Shown here: in pieces, positions 19,698 to 28,009 of the stretch
Layout: every line of letters starts with the position of its first letter
How positions within the stretch are numbered: position 1 is the first letter of the stretch
DNA from: an uncultured Nostocoides sp.
GTDB taxonomy: Bacteria > Actinomycetota > Actinomycetes > Actinomycetales > Dermatophilaceae
Reading direction: 5' to 3'
Assembly (NCBI GenBank): GCA_937907685.1
Contig: CALCXF010000018.1
Coordinates: 22,171 to 86,170 of the forward strand
DNA length: 64,000 nt
Position numbers and translations under genes: made by a program
The notes under the pieces: model-generated
Database searches by the model: none
Seen by the model: only the letters and a program-made list of their open reading frames with translations
What the model was told of the DNA's origin: nothing

Positions 19698-20198
19698 TCA
19701 GCGGACCCCGGTGAAGAATCGCTCGAGGAACACCTCGGCCTGTTCCTCCGGAGAGCGGCGGGACAGCAGGGCAGCGGTCTCCACGGCGAAGACAAGGCGC
19801 TCGGCAAGACCTCGGGCGAGCACGTCGCCATGGTCCGCGATGATCCCCTTGGCCCACCGCATCGCCTGAGGATGCCCCCCCACACCCCAGGACGCGAGGA
19901 TCGCGTTGGTGGTCGCGCCCGGCCGGTCCCGCCACGGGACCACGCGGGAGACGAGGGAGATCGTCGTGGCGGTGCGTACCCCGAGCACCCGAGCCAGGTC
20001 GTCCAGTGCGCCCCACGTCAGGGCAACGGCAGCCACGGCCCCGTGCATCCCCCGCTCGCCCACCGCGGCCACGAAGTCGGACAGGCGCTGTCCGTCCTTG
20101 GCCGCACGGTCCGGCTCCATGAGCAGAGCGCGCACGAGGGGCTCGATGTCGCTGTACGTCGCCCAGAATTCGGGCAGTTGGAAGTCCTCAAGGCTCAT
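19698..20198 (-). CDS. Hypothetical protein
   Basis: A 166-residue, mostly helical soluble protein that I do not recognise. It starts MSLEDFQLPEFWATYSDIEPL and ends EEQAEVFLERFFTGVR. The middle has LARVLGVRTATTISLVSRVVPWRDRP. No signal peptide, Cys pairs or catalytic motif are visible. Its codon choice resembles the neighbours. Convergent with GAF-ANTAR copy 1. The open frame, good start position and third-position GC support a real gene. Confidence 0.6.
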   Translation of the reverse strand: MSLEDFQLPEFWATYSDIEPLVRALLMEPDRAAKDGQRLSDFVAAVGERGMHGAVAAVALTWGALDDLARVLGVRTATTISLVSRVVPWRDRPGATTNAILASWGVGGHPQAMRWAKGIIADHGDVLARGLAERLVFAVETAALLSRRSPEEQAEVFLERFFTGVR

Positions 20199-20296
20199 GG
20201 GTTGGCTACCGGCTCGCGTGCTTTCGTCGGGCTACACCTACCCGCTTCAGTGTGCCGTGCCACAGGGCGTCAGGGGCCTTTGAGCGCCCCGGCAGT

Positions 20297-20318
20297 GGGC
20301 GGAATCCTCGGTCCGCCC
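20297..20318 (-). terminator. Hairpin downstream of the 20435-21094 gene
   Basis: A 7-bp inverted repeat (GGGCGGA ... TCCGCCC) with an 8-base loop, about 117 bases past the stop of the secreted protein gene. No U-run. It may end the sigma-factor operon transcript. Confidence 0.35.
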
Positions 20319-20434
20319 TCGGGCCGAGCCGGTATGGCCGCCTCAGGGCGAATGCCGACGACCGCCGCGTACCTGCTGACGGGGGTGTCCGCTCGGGACG
20401 CAGGTCTACGTGCTTCCCGAGCAGACAGCCGGGT

Positions 20435-21094
20435 TCAACCCATGGCCTCGGCGCGGCGCGGGATGTGAAGGGGCCGCAGCCCGCGACGAGCCAGCACTGT
20501 GCCCAGGACCGCTCCGACAAGGACGCCTCCTGCGGCGAGGCCCGTGGCGAGCGCCCAGGAGACACCCGACGTCGAAGGCTGGGACAGCATGTCGGTTGAC
20601 GCGCCCGGTGCGACACGCCCCTGCGCTGCCGCCGAGCCACCGGCGTCAGACCTGCCCGTCCCGAGGACGCCGAGGGCGGTGAGGCTCGTGACGAGGTCGG
20701 CGCCCCGAGCCGGCTGGTGCCAGATCGGCGACTGCGCGTACGGGTCCGTGCCCGAAGTGTCGACAAAGGTCTCGACCCACACATCGGACCCGACGACGTG
20801 CACGTTGTCGATGCGCCACGGGTTGACGTCGTGGATCAACCACACGAGACGAACCCCCGAGTCCGACTGTTCGACCACACCGGGCGGGGTGACGCTCTTG
20901 GCGGGCCGGTTCTCGTCGCCGAGGATCGACTGGAGCTCGGTGTAGGCGGAACTGCCGTTGAGGGCTGCAGCGGACCGGCCGGTGTCGTAGTTGACGAGGA
21001 GGACCGAGGTAGGGCCACCGGCGACCGCGGACGGGACGCTGAGAACGAAGAAGCCCGCGACCAGGGCCAGGGTGAGTGACAGGAGCCTGCGCAT
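20435..21094 (-). CDS. Secreted/membrane-anchored hypothetical protein
   Basis: A 219-residue protein with an N-terminal signal peptide (MRRLLSLTLALVAGFFVLSVPSAVAGG) and a C-terminal hydrophobic segment (ATGLAAGGVLVGAVLGTVLA) followed by Arg residues. It is therefore probably exposed outside and anchored by its C-terminus, like a sortase-independent membrane protein. The extracellular part contains SVLLVNYDTGRSAAALNGSSAYTEL and VWLIHDVNPWRIDNVHV; I do not recognise the family. It lies 75 bases downstream of the sigma factor and its membrane partner and is probably part of the same regulon. Confidence 0.7.
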   Translation of the reverse strand: MRRLLSLTLALVAGFFVLSVPSAVAGGPTSVLLVNYDTGRSAAALNGSSAYTELQSILGDENRPAKSVTPPGVVEQSDSGVRLVWLIHDVNPWRIDNVHVVGSDVWVETFVDTSGTDPYAQSPIWHQPARGADLVTSLTALGVLGTGRSDAGGSAAAQGRVAPGASTDMLSQPSTSGVSWALATGLAAGGVLVGAVLGTVLARRGLRPLHIPRRAEAMG

Positions 21095-21169
21095 GTCGTG
21101 CCTCCGTGGTGAGTTCCGGGTGCTGCGGTGGATACACCGCTCACGCCCAAGTGGTTCACCGGCCGGCCC

Positions 21170-22054
21170 TCAGGGGACAGATTCTGCGAGCGCCTTCGCG
21201 GCCTCCAGCGTGTCCGGCCCTTCCAGGCGATAGGTGATCTCGCGCCCCGCCTTGTCACGGTCGACCCAGACGAGGGTGGGTCCTGCGACCCGCGGCGCGC
21301 TGGCCACGGTGACGCCAGCGCGGTCGGTCCACTCGATGAGGTGGGGCGCCGGGAACCAGACGGCTTCCCTCCCGGCCACGTCGGTGGGTGTGACCGTCTC
21401 CCAGACGCTCTTGAGGTAGCCGAACGACAGGCTGCCGTTGAAGACGTCGAGTGTGGTCGACCCAGCACCGCGACCCCAGGTCAGCTCGACGACTCGCGCC
21501 TCGCGGGTCACCGCGATGGTCGTGGGTGTCCCGAGCTCCGGCGGCGTGTCGACGTCGAAGCCCACGCGGTTCGAGGCGTCCTCGATGGATCCGACCACGA
21601 CGGCACCCGGTGAGGTCGGTGCGGCGCCTTCGGGGTCGCTGGTCGCCGACGAGCCTGACGGTGAGGGGACCTCTCGCACCATGACGCCACCGATGCGGAG
21701 GAGATCGAGTACCGCAGCACGCACGGGTGGGACGAGGACGACCACGAGCAGCGCCGCGATGGCCGTGGCGAGAGCCCGGCGCCGGGGGGCGCGCAGGCTC
21801 CTACGCCACGTCGGTAGCCAGTTCGGGGGCCGCCCCGGCAGCCACCCCGAGGAGCGGGACCGTCCCACCATGACGGGTGACGGGCTGGGCGCTGCAGGCG
21901 CGCCGGCATACTCACCGCCTGTCTCTGCGATCCGCGCCAGCACGCGCTCCGCGAGGTCGGCGGGTGGCGGGTCGACCACGAGGGTGCGGCCCAGGGCGAT
22001 GAGCTCGGACTCGAGCGGTTCGAGCGGTTCGGGCGACCGGGGGTGCTCAGACAT
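21170..22054 (-). CDS. Single-pass membrane protein, candidate anti-sigma factor
   Basis: A 294-residue protein with about 95 cytoplasmic residues, one membrane segment (ATAIAALLVVVLVPPVRAAVLDLL) and an extracytoplasmic domain of about 170 residues. The order fits an anti-sigma factor for the ECF gene upstream, whose last codons it overlaps by eight bases. It has no cysteine at all, so it lacks the HxxxCxxC zinc motif of ZAS anti-sigmas; any anti-sigma role is from context only. ATG 22054 is preferred over a TTG two codons upstream. The outer domain (VVELTWGRGAGSTTLDVFNG, LVWVDRDKAGREITYRLEG) may sense an envelope signal. Confidence 0.7.
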   Translation of the reverse strand: MSEHPRSPEPLEPLESELIALGRTLVVDPPPADLAERVLARIAETGGEYAGAPAAPSPSPVMVGRSRSSGWLPGRPPNWLPTWRRSLRAPRRRALATAIAALLVVVLVPPVRAAVLDLLRIGGVMVREVPSPSGSSATSDPEGAAPTSPGAVVVGSIEDASNRVGFDVDTPPELGTPTTIAVTREARVVELTWGRGAGSTTLDVFNGSLSFGYLKSVWETVTPTDVAGREAVWFPAPHLIEWTDRAGVTVASAPRVAGPTLVWVDRDKAGREITYRLEGPDTLEAAKALAESVP

Positions 22055-22571
22055 CGGCAAGCGCCTCTCGTAGTCGGGCCAGGCCCCGCCGGAGTCGGGA
22101 CTTCACCGTTCCGTTCGGGATGCCGAGCGCCTCGGCGGTCTCGGTCTCCGAGAGCTCGAGCAGGTAGCGACAGGTGACGACCTCGCGCAGTTCCCCCGGC
22201 AGCGTCCGGATGGCGCCGAGCAGAGCCTCGCGTCGTTCTTCTCTGACGGCAGCGTCCGCCGGGTCCGAACCGGTGACGAGATGGACGTCCTCGCGGACGA
22301 CCCGCAGCTCGCGTTCGGACCGACGGGACTGCCCGCGGTGGAGGTTGCGGCTCTCGTTGATGACGATCCGCAACAACCAAGGCCTGAACTCGGCGCCGTC
22401 CCGGAACGAGGAGAGGGACCGATAGGCCTTCACGAACGCCTCCTGGACGACGTCGTCAGCGTCCGAGCCCGCCCCGGAGAGCACTGCCAGCCGCCGGGCC
22501 ACCGGGGCATGTCTGGTCACCAGCTCGGCGTAGGCGGCCGTGTCCCCGGCACGAACGCGAGCAAGCACCAT
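22047..22571 (-). CDS. ECF sigma factor
   Basis: A 174-residue RNA polymerase sigma factor of the extracytoplasmic-function class. Region 2 reads DADDVVQEAFVKAYRSLSSF and region 4 reads LPGELREVVTCRYLLELSET followed by EALGIPNGTVKSRLRRG. ATG 22571 gives the usual ECF length. A strong GGGGAGG lies 24 bases upstream of that ATG, too far for it; the nearer in-frame codon at normal distance is ATC, so the true start deserves a check. The overlapping downstream membrane gene is the likely regulator. Confidence 0.88.
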   Translation of the reverse strand: MVLARVRAGDTAAYAELVTRHAPVARRLAVLSGAGSDADDVVQEAFVKAYRSLSSFRDGAEFRPWLLRIVINESRNLHRGQSRRSERELRVVREDVHLVTGSDPADAAVREERREALLGAIRTLPGELREVVTCRYLLELSETETAEALGIPNGTVKSRLRRGLARLREALADV

Positions 22572-22983
22572 AGCCTCGTCGGCCGTCTCGATCGGTCCTC
22601 CCCTCGCCCGCTGGTGTCGTCCTTCACCAGTCCTACACCGTCGACGTCGATGGCGTTCACCGCGTGGGTGCAGTCGGATCACAGGCGGTAACCGTTGACT
22701 AGCGGTGCGTGCAAGGCGTTGACCTGCACAAACCTCAGAACGACCGTTGAATGGCGGTGACCGGTTGCGATCATGCTGGGAACTCATGGGGGACTGCCCA
22801 CCCATCAGACCGGAAGGGCAACGCGACCGTGACGACAAGGGCGCACCTGTTCCTGTACCGCGTCGCGCTCGCGCCGCTCGCGGTCCGCGCGTCCCGGTCA
22901 GGTCATCGGCCGTTCGTCCAGTGTTCGCCCCAACGCCGAGCGTTACTCCTGCCAACGGCATGCGGCCATGTTGAACTTGCGCC
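22572..22983. other. Divergent intergenic region, no gene seen
   Basis: About 410 bases between the ECF sigma gene (minus) and the small membrane protein gene (plus). It is less GC-rich than the surroundings and contains several CGTTGA/GTTGAC repeats around 22690-22750. It presumably holds promoters for both sides. No RNA gene or convincing ORF was found; open frames here lack start signals and family resemblance. Confidence 0.4.
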
Positions 22984-23199
22984 ATGACTCCAGCGAGCTC
23001 CGCCGAGTGGCAGGCGTGGCTGGTCATCGCGGGCGCTCTCGTGGCGGTCGGTGTCCTGAGCGCATCAACGGCGCTGCTGACGGTGGGGCTGATGTTCGGG
23101 GGCGTGTGCCTCGTGGGCGTGTTCTGGCCGTCGAGCTGGAGAACCACAATCCTCCGGGCGCGTGCGGCTCTCACGCAGCGTCCCCGCCAGCGTGGGTGA
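22984..23199 (+). CDS. Small two-helix membrane protein, copy 1
   Basis: A 71-residue protein with a short polar N-terminus (MTPASSAEWQAW), two closely spaced hydrophobic segments (LVIAGALVAVGVLSAST and LLTVGLMFGGVCLVGVFW) and a basic tail. It is paralogous to the protein at 24542: the pattern EW..WL..AGAL...GVLS....LL..G.....C.VG is shared. No Shine-Dalgarno is evident. One copy lies on each side of GAF-ANTAR copy 2. Function unknown. Confidence 0.65.
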   Translation: MTPASSAEWQAWLVIAGALVAVGVLSASTALLTVGLMFGGVCLVGVFWPSSWRTTILRARAALTQRPRQRG

Positions 23200-23637
23200 T
23201 CAAACCCGCTGCCGGGGACGCCTGGCCGCCCGACCCTCCGATGGTGAGCCGAACCGTCACGTCCGTCCGTGCCCGGTGTCAGGCCTGCTTTGCCCGGGTT
23301 GGGGTGGTGGGGATGGTGGCCACGTTGTTGACGGCCCTGGCGCCGAGGCGCGGGTCGAGGCGCGCTCTGCTCCGATAAGGAGCGGGGGTGGGCGCCCGGC
23401 GACCCGACCGGCGAACGGCGAGGGCACGCTCCATCGTCGACCTCAGCGATCTGCAGGTGGTCAGGGGCCGGGACGACCGCGATCTGCGTCCGCCATCATG
23501 CCGGCCCGGAGACAATCTGCCGGACGTCCTCGGGGGGGTGACTACCGAGCCCGAGCAGTTGGTCACGTTTGGGTACGTTCCGCCCTCGACTTGTCGCCAA
23601 GGGGGCGGCCACCTCCGATGTGGAGGATGGTGCCCAT
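23200..23637. other. Long leader/intergenic region before GAF-ANTAR copy 2
   Basis: About 438 bases with no convincing gene. The last 25 bases share GGAGGATGGTG with the leader of GAF-ANTAR copy 1. Inverted repeats with GGCGCC and GCCGGC are common, as expected at this GC content. An open frame at 23388-23687 overlaps the regulator start and has no family resemblance. Confidence 0.4.
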
Positions 23638-24387
23638 ATGACGACAACAACCCGGCACGGCATCGACGCCTGGCCCGAAGACGCTGAGGACCTCCGCAGA
23701 ACAGCAGAGGCCCTGAGCCAGCTGACGAAGGACACCTGGGACAACGACTCCCAGGTGAGTCTCGACCTCCTCGTCGACCACGCCGTCAGCCTCATCCCCA
23801 GTGCCGACTGGGCCAGCGTCACAACGCTCAGCCGGGGGCAGTTCAAGACCGTGGCGAGCAGCGCTCCGACCGCTGTCGAGGTGGACCGGCTGCAGTACGA
23901 GAACGGCAGCGGGCCATGCGTCGACGCCGTCCTGGAGGACGGCATCTTCACCACCGCGAACGTCGCCGCAGAGCCGAGGTGGCACCCGTTCGGGGAACGA
24001 GCGCAGGAGCGCTTCGGCGTCAGGAGCATCCTGGCCCTGCGGCTGCACCTCTTGGACGACAGCGACACCATCGCGGGACTCAACGTCTTCTCCACCAGGC
24101 CGGACGCGTTCTCCGACGCGGACGTGGACCGGGCCAGAATCCTGGCGACGCACTGTGCCCTCCTGGTCACGGCGACCCAGGCCACAGACAAGGCGGCGGG
24201 CATGCTTCAGGCGCTGAAGAGCAACCGGGAGATCGGCATCGCCGTTGGGATCCTGATGGCGCGGCGGCACCTCAGCCGCGAACAGGCGTTCGACGTGCTG
24301 CGATACGTGACTCAGAACAGCAACCGGAAGATGCGGGACGTCGCCGCCGAGGTCGCTGAGACCGGCTTCGCCCCCGAGGTCGTATAG
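23638..24387 (+). CDS. GAF-ANTAR transcription antitermination regulator, copy 2
   Basis: A 249-residue paralogue of the gene at 18839. GAF domain at about residues 12-172 (VTTLSRGQFKTVASS, LQYENGSGPCVDAVLEDG, RWHPFGERAQ) and ANTAR domain at about 192-247 (KSNREIGIAVGILMARRHLS, RYVTQNSNRKMRDVAAEV). It starts at ATG 23638 with GGAGG 11 bases upstream. Identical stretches shared with copy 1 include the DNA for DGIFTT, SDTIAGLN and TRPDAF, suggesting recent duplication or gene conversion. Likely an RNA-binding antiterminator controlled by a ligand or protein bound to GAF. Confidence 0.88.
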   Translation: MTTTTRHGIDAWPEDAEDLRRTAEALSQLTKDTWDNDSQVSLDLLVDHAVSLIPSADWASVTTLSRGQFKTVASSAPTAVEVDRLQYENGSGPCVDAVLEDGIFTTANVAAEPRWHPFGERAQERFGVRSILALRLHLLDDSDTIAGLNVFSTRPDAFSDADVDRARILATHCALLVTATQATDKAAGMLQALKSNREIGIAVGILMARRHLSREQAFDVLRYVTQNSNRKMRDVAAEVAETGFAPEVV

Positions 24388-24541
24388 CCGGCACGTGGTC
24401 GCCGGTCAACGCATCAGCGAAGGCTGAACGACGTAGGCCAACGCCCCGAAGCACACACGCCGCCAATGCCTCACCGTCTGCCGAAAGACGTGGTTGTTGA
24501 AGCACTTGGTCGCCGGCGCTGATGGTGCTTCACTCAGGCCC

Positions 24542-24796
24542 GTGACGAAGGTATCTGCGGGCGAGTGGTTGTCATGGCTCATGCTCGCGGGGGCGCTCGC
24601 CATCTTCGGCGTTCTGAGCGACCAGCTGGCCATCGTGGTGCTTGGTGCGGTGTTCTCCGTTGGTTGCGTTGTCGGGCTGCTGTCTCGGCTCACTGCTTGC
24701 GCGAACGGCCCATGCGCTCATGCAGGCCCGTGGCAGACTCGCGCCAGGTCCATGCGATCGCCCCCTCGAAAGCATGGACTCAGCGCCCCGGGTTGA
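24542..24796 (+). CDS. Small two-helix membrane protein, copy 2
   Basis: An 84-residue paralogue of the 22984 protein starting at GTG 24542 (VTKVSAGEWLSWLMLAGAL). The two hydrophobic segments are LMLAGALAIFGVLSDQLA and IVVLGAVFSVGCVVGLLS. The C-terminal 35 residues differ and are Cys, Arg and Pro rich. Start signals are weak. A longer reading from 24494 adds 16 residues with no match in copy 1. Placed directly after GAF-ANTAR copy 2. Confidence 0.6.
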   Translation: MTKVSAGEWLSWLMLAGALAIFGVLSDQLAIVVLGAVFSVGCVVGLLSRLTACANGPCAHAGPWQTRARSMRSPPRKHGLSAPG

Positions 24797-25014
24797 GACC
24801 CGCCGTCTCCCCGGGGCGCGCCATGGGTTCGCCTCCTGCTGCCTTGGACAGCCACTCCGACAGAGCGGTGTCCGGGGTGCCTTCGAGGGAGTGGAGCTCG
24901 ACGCCGGACCAGCTTCCGGACAACCGTCCTTCCAATCCGTTGGCACGAGCTGCTCCGAACGTCAGGCAGACCGTCGAGACCGTCTCCTCGGCTACAGACC
25001 TACTGGAGCTCAAC

Positions 25015-25722
25015 ATGAAGCGAACCACCACGGCTGTCTTCGGCAGCTCGGTCCTTGCAATGGTCGCCGCCGCGTCCCTCGGGGCCGGCCCCGCCTCGGC
25101 GCACCCCACTCCGGCCGGCGAAGGCGCCGCCAGGACCGTCATGCTCAACGCGCACCTGAACGAGCTGAACAACTCGGGCGCCTCGGGCACCGCCACGGCC
25201 ACCGTGCGCAACCAGCGCATCCAGCACATCGACGTGCATGCCCACGGTCTGACCCCGGACGCCCCGCACGCCCAGCACATCCACTACGGCGAGCAGGCCA
25301 TGAACGAGTGCCCGGGGCTGGACCTGGACTCCAACATGGACGGACGCATCAACACCGTCGAAGGCGTCCCGGCATACGGCCCGGTCGTCGTCTCCCTCAA
25401 CACCATCGGCGACACCACACCGGCCAGCTTCCTGGACGTCACCCGGTTCCCGGTCTCCGACAACGGCTCGTACCACTACGAGCGCGACAACATCAAGTTC
25501 ACCCGCGTCGCAGGCACCGGCTACAACGGCGGCGGCGGAACAGCCAAGCAGATCGCCGACTCCATCCGCGAGGGCGAGGGCGTCCTGGTCATCCACGGGG
25601 TCGACTACAACGACAACGGCGTCTACGACGTCGATAGCGCAGGGGCCAGCGAGCTCGACCCCAACCTGCCCGCCGAGGCAACCGACCCCGCCGTCTGTGG
25701 TGTCCTGAAGGTCACCAACTGA
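25015..25722 (+). CDS. Secreted CHRD-domain protein
   Basis: A 235-residue exported protein. Residues 1-29 are a signal peptide ending GPASAHP. A CHRD-like domain follows (MLNAHLNELNNSGASGTATATV, then HIDVHAHGLTPDAPHAQHIH), with many His residues. Two DxDxDG-like loops, LDSNMDGRINTVEG and DYNDNGVYDVDSAG, suggest calcium binding. CHRD domains are named after chordin, and their bacterial role is unknown. ATG 25015 has GGAG at good spacing. A 12-bp hairpin downstream ends the gene, so it is probably monocistronic. Confidence 0.85.
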   Translation: MKRTTTAVFGSSVLAMVAAASLGAGPASAHPTPAGEGAARTVMLNAHLNELNNSGASGTATATVRNQRIQHIDVHAHGLTPDAPHAQHIHYGEQAMNECPGLDLDSNMDGRINTVEGVPAYGPVVVSLNTIGDTTPASFLDVTRFPVSDNGSYHYERDNIKFTRVAGTGYNGGGGTAKQIADSIREGEGVLVIHGVDYNDNGVYDVDSAGASELDPNLPAEATDPAVCGVLKVTN

Positions 25723-25758
25723 CACTCGTTCGCAGCAGCACCTGACTCAGCCAGCGTC

Positions 25759-25788
25759 GATGGCCCACCGGTACAACGGTGGGCCATC
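25759..25788 (+). terminator. Hairpin terminator after the CHRD gene
   Basis: A perfect 12-bp inverted repeat (GATGGCCCACCG ... CGGTGGGCCATC) with a 6-base loop, 36 bases after the stop at 25722. No U-run follows. Confidence 0.7.
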
Positions 25789-25865
25789 GCGTCGTCCCCG
25801 ACGTACCAAGCCCGGCTCCCACATCCGCCACCGCTGATCAGCCGGCGCCGCGGCAGGCTATGTGT

Positions 25866-26262
25866 GGTGGACGAGTCGGGCTGTAGGCCGGGTTCTGTCC
25901 CGCGCAGCCGTTTCCGACGACGCGGTGACGGTCATCCATCTCGGGTGGCCGTTGCCGACCACCTCCAGCGCCCTACCCGCGTGCTCGGGCGGGCCGCCCT
26001 CGAACGCACGCTGTCTGGGCTTGCTCCGGATGGGGTTTACCGAGCCGACCTGGTCACCCAGGCCGCTGGTGGTCTCTTACACCACCGTTTCACCCTTGCT
26101 CCTCCACCGGCGAAACCGGTGGAGGGGCGGTCTGTTCTCTGTGGCACTGTCCCGCGGGTCACCCCGGGTGGCTGTTGGCCACCATCCTGCCCTTCGGAGC
26201 CCGGACCTTCCTCGGCGGTGGTTGCCCACCGACGCGACCGTCCGCCCGACTCGTCCGCTGCC
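25866..26262 (-). ncRNA. rnpB: RNase P RNA, type A
   Basis: The minus strand carries the conserved RNase P core: GAGGAAGGTCCGGGCTCCG near the 5' side (one base from the usual GAGGAAAGTCCGGGC), ACAGTGCCACAGAGAACAGA, GGTGAAACGGTGGTGTAAGA, and near the 3' end AGAACCCGGCCTACAG. The two ends pair as helix P1 (GACGAGTCGGG at 26255-26245 with CCCGACTCGTC at 25880-25870). It is the catalytic RNA that processes tRNA 5' ends. Ends are estimated from P1. It lies 34 bases downstream of the RNB ribonuclease gene stop. Confidence 0.96.
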
Positions 26263-26296
26263 AGTCTAGAGCCCCGGCACGGCGTGGCCGTGTACC

Positions 26297-27745
26297 TCAG
26301 GGATGGACGAACGACAGCGCCCCCGCTCGGATGTCGGCGCTCTCGAGCCGAACCGTGATCTCGGAGCCGAGCGGCGCCCGGTCCCCGGTGACCTGCGAGA
26401 GCACGGGCAGCTCGACGAGCTGGACGTCCATGCCCTTCTCGGTGTGGTCGAGGACCACGGCCGTGAACGTCTCCCCCTCCCGTCCGTGGAGCACGGCCGC
26501 CTCGGTGGCGTCGGCGCACGCACGCTCGGCCGCGCGGGCACGGCGGTCGGACTCCCGCATGAGCTCCGGGAGCAGCGGAAGGGACGATCGGATCGGGTCC
26601 GGGACGTCCGCGCCCCGGCACACCGCCTCGCACACGACCAGCGCGAAGCGGTCGACGAGCCGTCGCAGCGGCGCCGTCACGTGGGCGTACGGCGCCGCCA
26701 CCGCTGCGTGCTGTCGCTCCGCCGGCACCTCTCCGTCGAACGCGGTGTACCCGGCACCGCGGAACAGGGAGGTGGCCTCGTGGATGAGTGCCAGGTGACG
26801 CGGGTTGGTGCGGTCGAGGGACCGGATGAAGTCGCCGTAGCCGAGCCCCTCGGCCCAGTCGGCACCGAGGCCGCGCGCCGCGCGCCGGAACCGCTGCACG
26901 GCATCCTCCGTGGGTGCCGGCATCGTGCGAAGGACTCCGAGACCCGCATCGATCATCATCGCGGCCGCGGCGGTGCCCGTCAGCAGTGAGACGTGGGCAT
27001 TCCACTCCTCCGCCGGCACGGGCGGCCTGAACTCCAGGGTGAAGCCGCCGTCATCGCCTCCGCGCACCTGCTGCTCGGGCATCGGCAGGCTTGCCCCACC
27101 ACGCGCCCGTTCCTGGGCAATGCGACGCTCACCGATCTCGCGGAGCAGGAGGAAGCGTTCGTCACCGGTGCCGGAGTCGACCGCCGCCTGGACCTCGGCG
27201 TAGTCGAGTCGTTCGCGGCTGCGGACCATCGAGCGGTGCACCTCGGCCGAGTCGAGCTCGCCCGAGCCGTCGAGCCGCAGGTCCCAGACGAAGGCGGGAC
27301 GGACGGCATCCGGCAGCAGGCTGGCCGCCGCCTCGGACAACACGACCGGATGCAGCGGCACCCGCAGGTCCGGGCAGTAGACCGTCTGTCCCCGAGCACG
27401 TGTCTCACGGTCGAGGTGCCCGCCGACCGGGACGAAGGTCGGCACGTCCGCGATGGCGTACCGGATGCGGTGACCCTCACCGTCCCGCTCGAGGTGCATG
27501 GCCTGGTCGAGGTCCATCGACCCCGGCGGGTCGATCGTGAAGAAGGGGAGGTCGGTCTCGTCACGCTCGGGCAGTCCTGGCGGCTCTGCCGCCACTGCCG
27601 ACGCCTCCGCGAGCGCCTCCTCGGGGTAGTCGACGGACAGGCCCAGCTCGGCGCGAAGCGCCGTGAACCGGTCACTCAACGCGGCGAGGACACCGTCGGG
27701 GATGGGCGCCTCTGTGGGGTCCAGTCTCACGCGGGGATGCGGCAT
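26297..27745 (-). CDS. RNB-domain ribonuclease
   Basis: A 482-residue 3'-5' exoribonuclease of the RNase II/R family in its short actinobacterial form. The metal site is DPPGSMDLDQAMHLER near residues 78-93, followed by YAIADVPTFVPVGGHLD, and the C-terminal part of the RNB fold is VTAPLRRLVDRFALVV. No S1 or cold-shock domain motif was seen; the C-terminal 80 residues are beta-rich and may be an S1-like remnant. ATG 27745 follows TAGGTT by seven bases, and the longer open frame upstream has no family resemblance. Directly upstream of rnpB on the same strand. Confidence 0.9.
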   Translation of the reverse strand: MPHPRVRLDPTEAPIPDGVLAALSDRFTALRAELGLSVDYPEEALAEASAVAAEPPGLPERDETDLPFFTIDPPGSMDLDQAMHLERDGEGHRIRYAIADVPTFVPVGGHLDRETRARGQTVYCPDLRVPLHPVVLSEAAASLLPDAVRPAFVWDLRLDGSGELDSAEVHRSMVRSRERLDYAEVQAAVDSGTGDERFLLLREIGERRIAQERARGGASLPMPEQQVRGGDDGGFTLEFRPPVPAEEWNAHVSLLTGTAAAAMMIDAGLGVLRTMPAPTEDAVQRFRRAARGLGADWAEGLGYGDFIRSLDRTNPRHLALIHEATSLFRGAGYTAFDGEVPAERQHAAVAAPYAHVTAPLRRLVDRFALVVCEAVCRGADVPDPIRSSLPLLPELMRESDRRARAAERACADATEAAVLHGREGETFTAVVLDHTEKGMDVQLVELPVLSQVTGDRAPLGSEITVRLESADIRAGALSFVHP

Positions 27746-27752
27746 GCGGCCC

Positions 27753-27758
27753 AACCTA
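27753..27758 (-). promoter_or_regulatory. Putative -10 element for leaderless RNB ribonuclease gene
   Basis: TAGGTT on the minus strand, seven bases before ATG 27745, with no Shine-Dalgarno sequence between. The surrounding 27746-28009 gap holds no gene that I can support. Confidence 0.4.
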
Positions 27759-28009
27759 GTTCTCGTGCAGAGCTCGGTGAGGTGGAGTGGCTGCTCACCT
27801 GAGCCGCCGTGCGGCCTCATGAGGCTGCGCGCCGCCGGGGTGAGCCCCCTCTCGGCGTCGGCGCTCGCCGACGTCGTGGCCGTCAGGTTCGACGTCCGCC
27901 TGAACGAGCCTGCCGGGCCACACGGAACCTGGGTCACGGACGCCGCCGAAGCGTTGACCCGACCCCCTGCCGCGAGTGATGGCGGGGTGCACGCCGTTGC
28001 AGCGACGAG

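Noticed and set aside
23388-23687. 99-codon frame before and across the start of GAF-ANTAR copy 2
   Set aside because: Overlaps the regulator start in another frame and has Arg/Pro-rich random composition.
27746-28009. Open frames in the gap between the RNB and glycosyltransferase genes
   Set aside because: Several short frames on both strands, none with a ribosome site, leader promoter or recognisable family.
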